Source: Comamonadaceae bacterium OS-4 (GTDB lineage Bacteria > Pseudomonadota > Gammaproteobacteria > Burkholderiales > Burkholderiaceae_C). From it: a DNA stretch of 64,000 bases. The stretch spans positions 3,699,025-3,763,024 of the forward strand of contig AP026970.1 in the NCBI GenBank assembly GCA_027924025.1, in the 5' to 3' direction. The notes under the pieces are model-generated. The model made no database searches. It had not been told where the DNA came from and saw only the letters and a program-made list of their open reading frames with translations. Shown here in pieces: positions 35,377-44,479 of this stretch. Every line of letters begins with the position of its first letter. Position 1 is the stretch's first letter. A program made the translations under genes and the position numbers.

Positions 35377-37748
35377 TCGTAGTTACTAAAGCGGCTGTTA
35401 TTGGAGCCACCTGGTTCCCGCAAGTTCTGGTAACGCGAAATATTCGATTTCAAAGCCTGAAGCGGGCTTACCCCGACGCGGGTGAATCCCACAAACTCCA
35501 GTTCAAATTTGATGCTGCTGGTCGACGAACTGGCGCTCGTCTGCACCCGCCCGATCACAACCCGGGCAAGCCAACAGCCGGCATCGTACTCGACGCCCAA
35601 CAGGGTATCGACCATCCGGTTCTCATTCAAGCTGTAGTTCAGGCGTCCCACGCCATAGTAGCGGCCCTCACCCAAACCACCGCCGGGAACTGCTGCGCTG
35701 CCTGCATCGCCCCAGAGATCATTCAGGGGCCACTGCCAACTCACGTCGATTTGCTCGCTCACACCCCGCTGGAAGCGATAAGCGGCATTCAGCACACGAT
35801 AGGGCGAAGGCGTATAGCGGGCGCCAACGGTTGCACGGCTCGACTGCGAGGTCAAGGGGTTGTATTGCACCGTTGAATCAAATCCCCATTGGCGCGACAC
35901 ATTGACCCCGGCTCCGAGCAGGATGTCGCTCCAGCCGGCCAATGCGGGCGCATCAGCGGGGTTCAAGGTCACCCGCTGGTCTTCAAAACGGTAACGTTGC
36001 GCAACGCCGAAGCGCGCCAATTGCTCGCCGGTTTGCGCATCCAAAAAGCGGGTCGTCAGACCGAAGGTCGCCAAATTGTTGTCTGAAATCTTGTCGTGCC
36101 CGACGTAGGCATTTTCGGTAAAGATGCTGGCGAAGTTGAAGTCGCTCGCCGCGGTATCGTAGTTGGGGAGATAGCTCTGGTTGCGGTAAGGGGTCCGGAC
36201 ATAAAACAGCCGCGGCTCCAAGGTTTGGGTCATTGCACGCCCATTCCAGCCAGAGTCACGCTCAAATACCAAACCACTATCAAGGCTGAACGTCGGCACC
36301 GTGCTGTCAGCCGACCGGTTGCCGGTAGAAATCGCCGAATCGAACTGATAGACCGATGTGTGTAGCTGCAGCTTGGGTATTACAAAGCCCTCAGGCGCAA
36401 TAAAGGGTCGGCTCACCTGGGCCAAGCCGTACATCCGCTGGGCATTCGGCTGCAGGGTGAGCGCACGATCCGACTCAAACTGCGACAGGTCGCCCTGCAC
36501 CGACCAATCAAATCCACGGTCATTGAGCTGGCTGCGCAACACATTGAGTTGGGTCAGGTCATAGGGCGGGGTGATCACCGATGTAGAAGACTGCAAGGTC
36601 TGCCACCGCAAAGCCCGACCTGTCACCGTGTAGCCGGAGCGGGACCAGGTCGTCACCGCATCGTTGGCCAATGTTCGCGAGGTCAGGGCTCCGATACTGG
36701 CGAAATCGCTCCAGTAGTTGTCATCGCTGACCCGGTTCAGATTGAGCGCGTACGCCGCATTTCCCAAGTCCGCGCCGAGCGTGCCCGTTTGGTTCAGTGT
36801 GGCGCCCCAGCGATCTGCGCTGCGCAGTTTGTCGGCGGGCATGTAATTGCCCCGCACGACGCCAGAATAGGTGGGCTCGAGGTAGCGGAACTCCCCCGCC
36901 ACCGTCACGCCGCGTGCGGTCATCACGGTCGGGGTGACTGTGGCATCCCGGTTGGGCGCGATATTCCAGTAGTAAGGAACACTGACTTCGGTACCGTTCA
37001 CATCCCCCAAGCCAATGGTGGGCGGCATGACCCCGGACTTGCGGGCATCACTCAGGGGAAAGCTGATGGCCGGAACCGGCAGGATGGGCACATCCATGAA
37101 ATGCAGATACGCGCCATGCGCAATGCCGACGTCCTGGCCACTGTCAAACTCAATGTCTGCTGCGCGGAGCACCCATTCGGGAACCCAATTAGGCCCGGGT
37201 TTGCGGCGGCAGGTGGTGTAGGTTGCGCCATACACCACGGTGCGGTTTTCATCCAGGAAAACCGCTTTCGAGGCATCCCCGTGCGCACCGTTTTGGAGAA
37301 ACCGGTATCGGGGCGAATCAAAAGTGCCCTCAAAGGCCTCGACTTTCAACTCCAGCGCAGGCCCTTCAAACACATTGCCATTGCGGTTGATTCGCACATT
37401 GCCGGTCGCCCGCGCCAGATCATCAGGGGCGTAGTGTTCGAGGCGGTCTGCTTTGATCACCGTGCCGGGTTTGCGCATTTCGGCATTGCCTTGAACGATG
37501 GTTTCAAGATCGGCACGGCCGGTCAGGGTGTCACCCAACAAGAAGGTCGGCCCAGACTCCAGCTGGGTCGCCGCGAGCCCCTCTTGCAACTTGGGGGTGG
37601 CGATCAGCTTTAACGGACTCTGATCCACTTCCTGCTGCGCCTGTGCAGACATCTGGACACAAGCCAAGGCCACCAAGGCCACAAGGCGGATCAACGGCGG
37701 CCGGCAATCAGGCGCCCCGACGGGCAGAGCGCACATAGAAAAACGCAT
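35373..37748 (-). CDS. lptD: LPS assembly protein LptD
   Basis: A 791-residue outer-membrane beta-barrel that, with LptE, inserts LPS in the outer leaflet. A cleavable signal lies at residues 1 to about 38 (VALVALACVQMSAQA). The N-terminal OstA jellyroll runs about 60-220 (GTVIKADRLEHYAPDDLARA, TGNVRINRNG). The barrel with alternating aromatic strands occupies the rest. Cysteines suitable for the LptD disulfides occur at TTCRRKPG and DAGCWLA. It is first in lptD-surA-ksgA and divergent from amgK across 90 bp. Confidence 0.95.
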   Translation of the reverse strand: MRFSMCALPVGAPDCRPPLIRLVALVALACVQMSAQAQQEVDQSPLKLIATPKLQEGLAATQLESGPTFLLGDTLTGRADLETIVQGNAEMRKPGTVIKADRLEHYAPDDLARATGNVRINRNGNVFEGPALELKVEAFEGTFDSPRYRFLQNGAHGDASKAVFLDENRTVVYGATYTTCRRKPGPNWVPEWVLRAADIEFDSGQDVGIAHGAYLHFMDVPILPVPAISFPLSDARKSGVMPPTIGLGDVNGTEVSVPYYWNIAPNRDATVTPTVMTARGVTVAGEFRYLEPTYSGVVRGNYMPADKLRSADRWGATLNQTGTLGADLGNAAYALNLNRVSDDNYWSDFASIGALTSRTLANDAVTTWSRSGYTVTGRALRWQTLQSSTSVITPPYDLTQLNVLRSQLNDRGFDWSVQGDLSQFESDRALTLQPNAQRMYGLAQVSRPFIAPEGFVIPKLQLHTSVYQFDSAISTGNRSADSTVPTFSLDSGLVFERDSGWNGRAMTQTLEPRLFYVRTPYRNQSYLPNYDTAASDFNFASIFTENAYVGHDKISDNNLATFGLTTRFLDAQTGEQLARFGVAQRYRFEDQRVTLNPADAPALAGWSDILLGAGVNVSRQWGFDSTVQYNPLTSQSSRATVGARYTPSPYRVLNAAYRFQRGVSEQIDVSWQWPLNDLWGDAGSAAVPGGGLGEGRYYGVGRLNYSLNENRMVDTLLGVEYDAGCWLARVVIGRVQTSASSSTSSIKFELEFVGFTRVGVSPLQALKSNISRYQNLREPGGSNNSRFSNYE

Positions 37749-37838
37749 GGGCGGAAGGCAGAAACCACGTTATGGGAGAAAGGCACCAGCACGCTGCCCA
37801 CAGGGCGCGGCGGCATGGCTTTGTAGAATGGATTATCC

Positions 37839-38963
37839 ATGACCCCAAGCTCTCACCCTGTGCCGTCCGCCACATCCACTCCCCCCACCTCGCCCTTACC
37901 ACCCATTCCATGGGCTGATACGGAACGACAACAGCGTTTTCAAGCCTGGTTTGATAGCCAACAAGCGGGTTTCGGCTTCGTGCCCGACACCCTGGGGCTG
38001 GCCTCAGCCGACGCCAGCTTTCGCCGTTACTTCCGGGTGCAAAGCAACCGCGGAAGCCTGGTGATCATGGATGCGCCCCCGGAAAAAGAGAACTGCAAGC
38101 CCTTTGTGGACATTGCCGCCTTGCTTAACCATGCGGGCTTGCGCGCCCCGAAGATACTGGCGTGGGACGAAGGCAACGGCTTCATGCTGCTGACGGACCT
38201 CGGCACCCGGACCATGATGCAAACCATAGCCCCGGCGCAGCCCCCTTTGGATTTGTATCTGAATGCGGTGGATACCCTGGTCCAGTGGCAACTAGCGTCC
38301 GCCCCCCAAGTGCTACCGCCCTACGACGAAGCGCTGCTGCGCCGCGAGCTGGAATTGTTTCCCGAGTGGTACATCGGCGCACACCGCCAGGTCACCATCG
38401 ACCCGGCCATGCGTAAAACGCTGGATGACACCTTCGCGCTGCTGATTCAAAACAACCTGTCGTGGCCCAGCGTCTATGTCCACCGCGATTTCATGCCCCG
38501 CAACCTGATGGTGCCCGATAACATCGCAGTGCCCGGCCAGACCGATCCGCGCTACCTGGGCGTGCTCGACTTTCAAGATGCGGTGTACGGCCCCATCACC
38601 TATGACATTGCCAGCCTGATGCGTGACGCGTTTTTGACATGGGAAGAAGACTTCTGCCTCGACGTGACGATCCGCTATTGGGAAAAGGCCCGCAAGGCGG
38701 GCCTGCCGGTGGGAGACGATTTCGGTGAGTTCTACCGTGGCGTGGAATGGATGGGGTTGCAGCGCCATCTCAAAATCGCCGGCATCTTTGCCCGGCTGAC
38801 CCTGCGTGATGGAAAGCCCAAGTACCTCGCCGATACGCCCCGCTTTATCGACTACATCCGCAGCACCTGCAGCCGCTATATCCAGCTCAAGCCTTTGTTG
38901 CGCTTGGTGGAAAAGGTGGATGGCATTGAAGTGCCGAATGTCTTCGCGTTCGGCCGTTCATAG
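37839..38963 (+). CDS. amgK: Anomeric MurNAc/GlcNAc kinase AmgK (aminoglycoside phosphotransferase fold)
   Basis: A 374-residue protein-kinase-like small-molecule kinase. The catalytic loop is YVHRDFMPRNLMV, and the metal-binding segment is LGVLDFQDAVYGPITYDIAS. In pseudomonads the lptD-divergent position is held by amgK, followed by murU; together they convert recycled MurNAc to UDP-MurNAc. Here amgK keeps its place beside lptD, but murU is 16 kb away (21713). A TAGAAT -10 box at 37824-37829 would start transcription about 3 nt before the ATG, so the mRNA may be nearly leaderless. An interspersed repeat follows. Confidence 0.88.
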   Translation: MTPSSHPVPSATSTPPTSPLPPIPWADTERQQRFQAWFDSQQAGFGFVPDTLGLASADASFRRYFRVQSNRGSLVIMDAPPEKENCKPFVDIAALLNHAGLRAPKILAWDEGNGFMLLTDLGTRTMMQTIAPAQPPLDLYLNAVDTLVQWQLASAPQVLPPYDEALLRRELELFPEWYIGAHRQVTIDPAMRKTLDDTFALLIQNNLSWPSVYVHRDFMPRNLMVPDNIAVPGQTDPRYLGVLDFQDAVYGPITYDIASLMRDAFLTWEEDFCLDVTIRYWEKARKAGLPVGDDFGEFYRGVEWMGLQRHLKIAGIFARLTLRDGKPKYLADTPRFIDYIRSTCSRYIQLKPLLRLVEKVDGIEVPNVFAFGRS

Positions 38964-39021
38964 CCAAAAACAGCGCTAGCGCCCTTTTTACTTGCGCCTA
39001 GCGCTCCTGAATTCATAGCAA
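38962..39021 (-). repeat. Short interspersed repeat, copy 4 (amgK-rsmE gap)
   Basis: On the minus strand it reads TTGCTATGAATTCAGGAGCG, then CTAGGCGCAAGT, then GGGCGCTAGCGCTGTTTT. GCTATGAATTCAGGAGCGCT is nearly the same as GCTATGTAATCAGGAGCGCT in mnmE (copy 7). It fills the whole intergenic gap. Confidence 0.72.
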
Positions 39022-39024
39022 TAT

Positions 39025-39750
39025 ATGCCACGCTTTTACTGCGCTGCCCTTCTGGTGAGCGACACGGAACTCGACTTGCCTGCAGGGGCCGCCCGGCACG
39101 TACAGGTGCTGCGCCTGCAACCGGGGGATGCCATCACCCTGTTCGATGGGCGCAGCCAGAACGAATACGATGCCACCGTCACCCGCATGGGCCGCAGCGA
39201 TGTCCAAGTGCGTGTGGGCGCAGCCCGCAGCATGGCGCGTGAACCCGCACGGCAGATCCACCTCGCGGTCGGCATGCCGGCCAACGACCGCATGGACTGG
39301 CTGATTGAAAAAGCCACCGAGCTCGGCGTTGCCAGCATCCAACCGCTGATGACCGAGCGCAGTGTGCTCAAACTCAGCGGCGAGCGGGCTGAGAAAAAAA
39401 TCGCCCATTGGCAAAGCGTGGCCATCTCGGCGTGCGAGCAATGTGGCGGCAACCTGGTGCCCGTCATCCATCCGATGCAAAGCCTGGCCCAGTGGCTGAA
39501 AACACCGGCCGCCGGACAAGCCGACCACCAGCGTTTGCTGCTGTCCTTGCGCGCCGGCAGCACACCGGTTGCACGCTTGCCCGCGCAGCCCGGGCCTGCC
39601 TGGTTTCTTTCCGGCCCCGAAGGAGGCCTGAGCCACGCGGAAGAAGAGTTAGCCATCATGGCCGGCTTTGCACCCGCGTCCCTGGGGCCGCGCGTGCTGC
39701 GGGCCGAGACCGCAGCGCTTGCAGCACTCACCTTGCTGACCCAAGCATGA
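39025..39750 (+). CDS. rsmE: 16S rRNA m3U1498 methyltransferase
   Basis: A 241-residue SPOUT-class methyltransferase that modifies U1498 in the decoding centre. The N-terminal PUA-like domain starts MPRFYCAALL and contains ARHVQVLRLQPGDAITLFDG. The knotted SAM site shows FLSGPEGGLSHAEEELA and LGPRVLRAETAALAAL, both diagnostic. The C-terminus ends four residues after the helix that closes the knot. It overlaps the following MFS gene by 4 bp (ATGA). A short repeat separates it from amgK. Confidence 0.95.
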   Translation: MPRFYCAALLVSDTELDLPAGAARHVQVLRLQPGDAITLFDGRSQNEYDATVTRMGRSDVQVRVGAARSMAREPARQIHLAVGMPANDRMDWLIEKATELGVASIQPLMTERSVLKLSGERAEKKIAHWQSVAISACEQCGGNLVPVIHPMQSLAQWLKTPAAGQADHQRLLLSLRAGSTPVARLPAQPGPAWFLSGPEGGLSHAEEELAIMAGFAPASLGPRVLRAETAALAALTLLTQA

Positions 39751-40916
39751 ACCGTAGCCTTTGGCTGCTCGCTCTGTGCCAGGGGCTGTTTCTCACCAAC
39801 AACGTCACCTTCATTGCCATCAATGGACTGGTGGGCTTGAGCTTGGCCCCCTATGGCTGGATGGCGACGCTACCCGTCATGGGCTACGTCGTGGGCGGCG
39901 CCTTGGCCACCCCGCTGGTGGCTGCTACACAAGCGCGCTTCGGGCGCCGGACCTCGTTCCAGATTGGCTTGGCAGTCGCCGTGGTATCGGCGCTGGCGGG
40001 CGCCTGGTGCGTGGCACACCACCAGTTTTGGGGCTTGGTCGCGGCGACGGTGGTGGCCGGCTATTACAGCGCCAACGGGCAGTTGTACCGGTTTGCCGCT
40101 GCCGAGTTGGCCTTGCCGGCCTTTCGTGAAAAAGCGGTCTCGCTGGTGCTGGCAGGCGGTCTTCTGGGTGCCATTGCCGGACCTAACCTTGCCGCCCAAA
40201 CCCGCACCCTGATGGAGGTGCCATTTACCGGGGCCTATCTCGTGTTGGCTGGCGTCGCATTACTGGCGATGGTGCTCATGGCGTGGGTGCAGTTTCCGCC
40301 CCACCAGCCACCCGCAAACCTAACGCACACCGGCCGCTCCCTGGCAGAGATCGCACGCCAACCGGCATTTCTGGTGGCCTGTCTGAGCGCATCCATGGGC
40401 TATGGCGTGATGAACCTGCTGATGGCGGCAACCCCACTGGCGATGCAGCAATGCGGCCTCCGCTTTGACGATGCCGCGCTGGTGCTGGAGTGGCACGTGA
40501 TCGGCATGTTTGCGCCCGGCTTCTTCACCGGCCACCTGATCAAGCGGTTTGGCACATTGCCTGTGATGGCCGTCGGACTGGCCCTGAACCTGCTGTGTGT
40601 GGCGATTGCCCTGAGCGGCTTGGAGCTGCAACAGTTTGTCGTGTCGCTGTTTTTGCTGGGTGTGGGTTGGAACTTCCTGTTCACCGGCAGCACCACCTTG
40701 GCACTCAGCGCCTACCGGCCGGAAGAAAAAGACCGGGCGCAAGCCGCGATCAACTTCTGCGTTTTTGCAGTCATGGCCCTGAGCTCGCTTACGTCCGGCG
40801 CCCTGGTGATCACGCAGGGGTGGGCCTGGCTCAACATCGGATCCATCCCCCCGCTGCTGCTCACGGCAGCTGGTTTGCTCTGGCTACAGCTCAAAGGCCG
40901 AGCAGGGCGTCCTTGA
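39747..40916 (+). CDS. MFS transporter
   Basis: A 389-residue inner-membrane protein with about 12 helices, from the ATG at 39747 overlapping the rsmE stop. The opening MNRSLWLLALCQGLFLTNNV and the loop 2-3 motif QARFGRRTSFQIGL fit a YcaD-like or unclassified MFS group. EWHVIGMFAPGFFTGHLIKR is a conserved stretch of the subfamily. The transported compound cannot be told from the sequence. Its last 26 bp overlap the convergent chalcone-isomerase-like gene. Confidence 0.85.
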   Translation: MNRSLWLLALCQGLFLTNNVTFIAINGLVGLSLAPYGWMATLPVMGYVVGGALATPLVAATQARFGRRTSFQIGLAVAVVSALAGAWCVAHHQFWGLVAATVVAGYYSANGQLYRFAAAELALPAFREKAVSLVLAGGLLGAIAGPNLAAQTRTLMEVPFTGAYLVLAGVALLAMVLMAWVQFPPHQPPANLTHTGRSLAEIARQPAFLVACLSASMGYGVMNLLMAATPLAMQQCGLRFDDAALVLEWHVIGMFAPGFFTGHLIKRFGTLPVMAVGLALNLLCVAIALSGLELQQFVVSLFLLGVGWNFLFTGSTTLALSAYRPEEKDRAQAAINFCVFAVMALSSLTSGALVITQGWAWLNIGSIPPLLLTAAGLLWLQLKGRAGRP

Positions 40917-41496
40917 GTTTGAAGTCCGCCGGCACCGGGCCAATCCAGATTCTGAGCACCATGCTGAAGAACTCGGCGTCGCCGATCGGTGCACCCTGCG
41001 CTTGTCCTTGAATGTAGAAGGTCGTGCCCTTGCCCGGTACGAACTCCATCGCAAAGGTGTCACCCGCCGACAGCTTCGCCTTGCCCGAGAAAATCTCAAT
41101 CAACCGGGTGCTCGAAGCGGTGTGTTTTTGAACCAGTTCTGCCGGTGAGTTGTTGGTCAAGCCTTTGATAAAGGCCAAGCCCAAATCAGTGCCCGGCAAA
41201 TCGCGCAAAGCCACAAAACTCAAGCGCTTGGGGCCCTGCATGGCGATCAAGGACTCCGGCGTGTTCACCTTGGCGGGGGTGTACAAAGCCATGTCATAGA
41301 CCTTGAAAATCGCACGGTAGCGAGTCCCCGCACCGTTGAGCTGCAAAGGTACCCCTTGCACCACGGGTCTGGCTTCAAACGTACTATTCATTGTCCCCGC
41401 GGCGTGTACTGCAGCCGGCGACGCACTGAGTGCAGCCAGCACGAGTGCGGTGAAAACAAACGATGTGTCTACGGATGTTTGGGTTGGTTTATTCAT
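40891..41496 (-). CDS. Secreted chalcone-isomerase-like protein (paralogue 2)
   Basis: A 201-residue protein with a signal peptide (residues 1 to about 32, LAALSASPAAVHA). It shares with the protein at 9638-10246 the pattern LQLNGAGTRYRAIFKVYDMA, MQGPKRLSFVALRDLP and DAEFFSMVLRIWIGPVPADF. A periplasmic lipid- or fatty-acid-related role is possible, but no function is established for these bacterial members. The two copies lie 31 kb apart in different contexts. Its 3' end overlaps the convergent MFS gene by 26 bp. A GGDEF-EAL gene follows upstream-to-downstream 22 bp beyond its start side. Confidence 0.8.
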   Translation of the reverse strand: MNKPTQTSVDTSFVFTALVLAALSASPAAVHAAGTMNSTFEARPVVQGVPLQLNGAGTRYRAIFKVYDMALYTPAKVNTPESLIAMQGPKRLSFVALRDLPGTDLGLAFIKGLTNNSPAELVQKHTASSTRLIEIFSGKAKLSAGDTFAMEFVPGKGTTFYIQGQAQGAPIGDAEFFSMVLRIWIGPVPADFKLKDALLGL

Positions 41497-41517
41497 CCTG
41501 TGTCTCCCTGTGTCAAT

Positions 41518-43575
41518 TTATGTTGTGCGGTGGCTAAGCCAGTCCTCCAAAGCGTCCACACTGAGGGGCTTGGCAATGAAATACCCTTGCAAAGTGTGGC
41601 AGCCGGCCTCGATCAAAAACTGTTGCTGCTCGGTGGTTTCCACCCCTTCGGCCACCACATTCAGCCCCAAGGCGTTCGCAAGGCCTATGACGCCCTTGAC
41701 GATGGCGCGCGAGTCGCTGTCGGTTTCGGTGTCATTCACGAATGAACGGTCAATTTTGAGCTGGTGGGGGCGCAAGCGCTTGAGATAAGCCAACGACGAG
41801 TAACCCGTGCCGAAGTCATCAATCGCGATGCCCACACCAATCTGCCGCAAGCGCTCAATGATGCGTTGGCTGGTTTCCGTCTCCGCCATCAAGACGCTTT
41901 CAGTGATCTCGATCTCCAGGCGCTGCGGCGGCACGCTGCTGGCTTCCAAGGCGGCTTGCAAACTGTCCAGCAAGCGGTGATCGCGGAACTCCAACGCCGA
42001 CACGTTCACCGCCATGTTGCCCACCATGACTCCACGCGCGGTCCAGTCTGCGAGTTGGCGGCAGGCCTCGCGCAAGGTCCAGACGCCCATTTCTGCAATT
42101 TGTCCGGACTCCTCGGCCAAACCGATAAATTGGGCCGGATACAAGAGGCCGCGGGTCGGGTGCTGCCAGCGGACCAGGGCCTCCACCGCAACAAGTTGGC
42201 CGCCTGCGGCATCTACTTGCGGTTGGTAGTGCAGCACCAGCTGGTTATGGTCGATCGCATAGGCAAGCTCTTGCTCGAGCTCCAGATTGGCCAGCAATCG
42301 CGAGTTCAACTCGGAGTGATAAAAGCTGTAGCGGGCCCGGCCCAGTGTCTTCGCTTGGTAGACCGCGATATCCGCATTTTTGACCAGCGTCTCAAAATCG
42401 CGGCCATCCTCGGGAAACAGGGCAATCCCCATACTGGCCGACACCTTGACCGGTATCTGCGCCAAAACCACCGGCGCTTCCACCACCCGCAAGATGCGCT
42501 GTGCCAACTCTCCCAGCGACTCCCAGTGGTCGATGTCCCGCACCAGCACCAGGAATTCGTCTCCGCTCTGGCGGCATACCACATCGACTTCGCGCAGCAC
42601 CTCGCGCAACCGGCGCGCGACTTCGATCAGCAAGGCATCGCCCGCGGCATGCCCCATGGAATCGTTGACCGCCTTGAAGCGATCCAGGTCGATAAAGAAA
42701 ATGCCGAAGTGCTGGCCATGGCGCTCTGCCGCCAGCATTTCGCGCTGCACCAAGTCAATAAACAGCGAGCGGTTGGGCAGGCCCGTCAACTGGTCGTAAA
42801 ACGCCATTTGCTGCAACTGTGCATTTTTCTTGCCCAACTGCATGAACAGCTCGCGCAACTCTTCCTGCACCCGGCCCAAATGCCGGCCCAGCAAGCCGAG
42901 CTCATCGTGCCTGCGCCAGACAAAAAGTTGAGCGGCCGGGGCGTCGAGGTTGTGGTCCAGCAAGGCACTGGCATGCTCTTTCAAGCGCTCGATAGGACGC
43001 AACACCCGGGTGACCAGAATCGGCATCAGCACCGCCAAAATCGCGAGGGTCTGGAGCAACACCAAAACCAACATCTGGTCGCGCCGCGCCTGCAGCAGAC
43101 CTCGCCCGTAGTCGGCGTCAAACCACAGCACCAGCGTGCCCAGGGACTCGCCGTTGCGCATCACCGGTTGGGCACGACGGCTTAACCGGGCACCGGCGGT
43201 ATCGCGATCCAGGTCACCGGTGAAATCGGCACGCACTCGCTCCAGAACCGGGGTGTTGGCAAGGCCGTCTTCAATGCGGACCGCCACGATCTGCGGGCTT
43301 TCCAGCAAGCGCACGGCCGCAGCATCCAGCGCCACCCGGTCAACGACCCACATCGGTTCCGCGATAGACACACTGCCGATTTTCATCAGCGCTGTTTCGC
43401 TCTGGGTCAAAAGCGCCTGCTGGGACTTTTCTGAAATCCGCTGCTCCAACGCCAAGAGCAAGAGCGCAGGCAGCAAGACACCCACCACCACTACGACCAT
43501 CATGGTGTAGCGCAAAGGCATGCCTTTGCGCACGCGCAAACGCAAACGCCGCCACCGTGTGAGAAGAAAGTTCAT
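41518..43575 (-). CDS. Membrane-bound GGDEF-EAL protein
   Basis: A 685-residue bifunctional-looking c-di-GMP protein. The first membrane helix (about 22-45) precedes a periplasmic sensor region (about 46-165), then a second helix (170-190) and HAMP (190-240). The GGDEF domain begins DQLTGLPNRSLFIDLV and has SGDEF in place of GGDEF, a substitution that often retains activity. The EAL domain contains VEALVRWQHP, NVSALEFRD, EITESVLMA, DDFGTGYSSLAYLKR, KIDRSFV, AEGVET and QGYFIAKPL, all catalytic residues present. It probably degrades c-di-GMP and may also make it. Confidence 0.92.
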   Translation of the reverse strand: MNFLLTRWRRLRLRVRKGMPLRYTMMVVVVVGVLLPALLLLALEQRISEKSQQALLTQSETALMKIGSVSIAEPMWVVDRVALDAAAVRLLESPQIVAVRIEDGLANTPVLERVRADFTGDLDRDTAGARLSRRAQPVMRNGESLGTLVLWFDADYGRGLLQARRDQMLVLVLLQTLAILAVLMPILVTRVLRPIERLKEHASALLDHNLDAPAAQLFVWRRHDELGLLGRHLGRVQEELRELFMQLGKKNAQLQQMAFYDQLTGLPNRSLFIDLVQREMLAAERHGQHFGIFFIDLDRFKAVNDSMGHAAGDALLIEVARRLREVLREVDVVCRQSGDEFLVLVRDIDHWESLGELAQRILRVVEAPVVLAQIPVKVSASMGIALFPEDGRDFETLVKNADIAVYQAKTLGRARYSFYHSELNSRLLANLELEQELAYAIDHNQLVLHYQPQVDAAGGQLVAVEALVRWQHPTRGLLYPAQFIGLAEESGQIAEMGVWTLREACRQLADWTARGVMVGNMAVNVSALEFRDHRLLDSLQAALEASSVPPQRLEIEITESVLMAETETSQRIIERLRQIGVGIAIDDFGTGYSSLAYLKRLRPHQLKIDRSFVNDTETDSDSRAIVKGVIGLANALGLNVVAEGVETTEQQQFLIEAGCHTLQGYFIAKPLSVDALEDWLSHRTT

Positions 43576-43622
43576 CCGACGGAGGGGTTAAAAAGCCACG
43601 CGATCAACACGGTTCCTGCACG

Positions 43623-44465
43623 TCAAAAGCGCTTGTCCAGCCAATCACGCAAGGTATTAAAAACCGGCGTGGCATCAGGCTCATTAAAAATCTCATGGAA
43701 AAAACCGTCAAAACAGACCGACTTCACCAGCGAGGCGGGGGCTGCAGCGGCAAAGTCGCGGCTGCCTTGGGGGTTGACCAGACGATCATCCCCGGCATAC
43801 ATCAAGAGCGTGGGCACGGTCCATGAAGGCGCTGCTTGCAAAGTCGCCACACCCTGCGTCGCAATGAATTGCGCCAGACGCGCCGAGATACGGTCATGCA
43901 CCAGCCGGTCTTCCAGGTAGGCGCGGACCACAGCAGGGTCATGCGAGATATGCGCTGCATTCAAGCCATTGCCCACACGCAAGTTGGGCACGATCTTGGG
44001 CAACACCGAGACCAGAAATTTTTGAAAGGCATTCATGCCAGGATTGAAGGCCGGCGAAGACAGCACCAAGGCATCTATCTTGCGCAGCCCCAGCGAGACA
44101 AAGCGGCCCGCCACCAAGCCGCCCATGCTGTGCCCCAGCACAATCAAAGGCGTGCCGGGTTTGAAGCGTGCCCGCGTGGCGTCCACGAGATCGGCCAAGT
44201 CATCCAGAAGCCGGGTATCGGACCGCAAGCTCCCGGGCAGGCCGGAGCTTTCACCATGGCCGCACTGGTCATAGCCGCGAACCGCAAAGCCCCATTGATT
44301 CAGCTGCTCTGCCACATGCTGGTAGCGGCCCGCATGTTCGCCCAAACCATGCACGATGAGCACCACACCGCGCACAGGAACACCGGGCTCCAGCGGCCAG
44401 TCCTGCACGGCCAGGTTGTCGCCATCATTGGCGGTAAATGTGCTGAGAGTCGAATCAGAGGCCAT
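43623..44465 (-). CDS. Alpha/beta hydrolase, monoacylglycerol-lipase/lysophospholipase-like
   Basis: A 280-residue hydrolase from the ATG at 44465, which has AGGA six bases upstream. The motif HGLGEHAGRYQHVAEQLNQW and the nucleophile elbow VLGHSMGGLVAGRF fit the Hydrolase_4 (serine aminopeptidase S33) family. The acid is in YAGDDRLV and the base His in FHEIFNEP. Substrates of related enzymes are lysophospholipids or monoacylglycerols. It follows the M20 peptidase gene by 14 bp, so the two form an operon, although no functional link is obvious. Confidence 0.87.
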   Translation of the reverse strand: MASDSTLSTFTANDGDNLAVQDWPLEPGVPVRGVVLIVHGLGEHAGRYQHVAEQLNQWGFAVRGYDQCGHGESSGLPGSLRSDTRLLDDLADLVDATRARFKPGTPLIVLGHSMGGLVAGRFVSLGLRKIDALVLSSPAFNPGMNAFQKFLVSVLPKIVPNLRVGNGLNAAHISHDPAVVRAYLEDRLVHDRISARLAQFIATQGVATLQAAPSWTVPTLLMYAGDDRLVNPQGSRDFAAAAPASLVKSVCFDGFFHEIFNEPDATPVFNTLRDWLDKRF

Positions 44466-44479
44466 GCGTTCCTGCCTGT

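Noticed and set aside
41764..43185. A 473-codon open frame opposite the GGDEF-EAL gene
   Set aside because: The translation is Gln/His/Arg-rich without motifs and the opposite strand encodes intact GGDEF and EAL domains.
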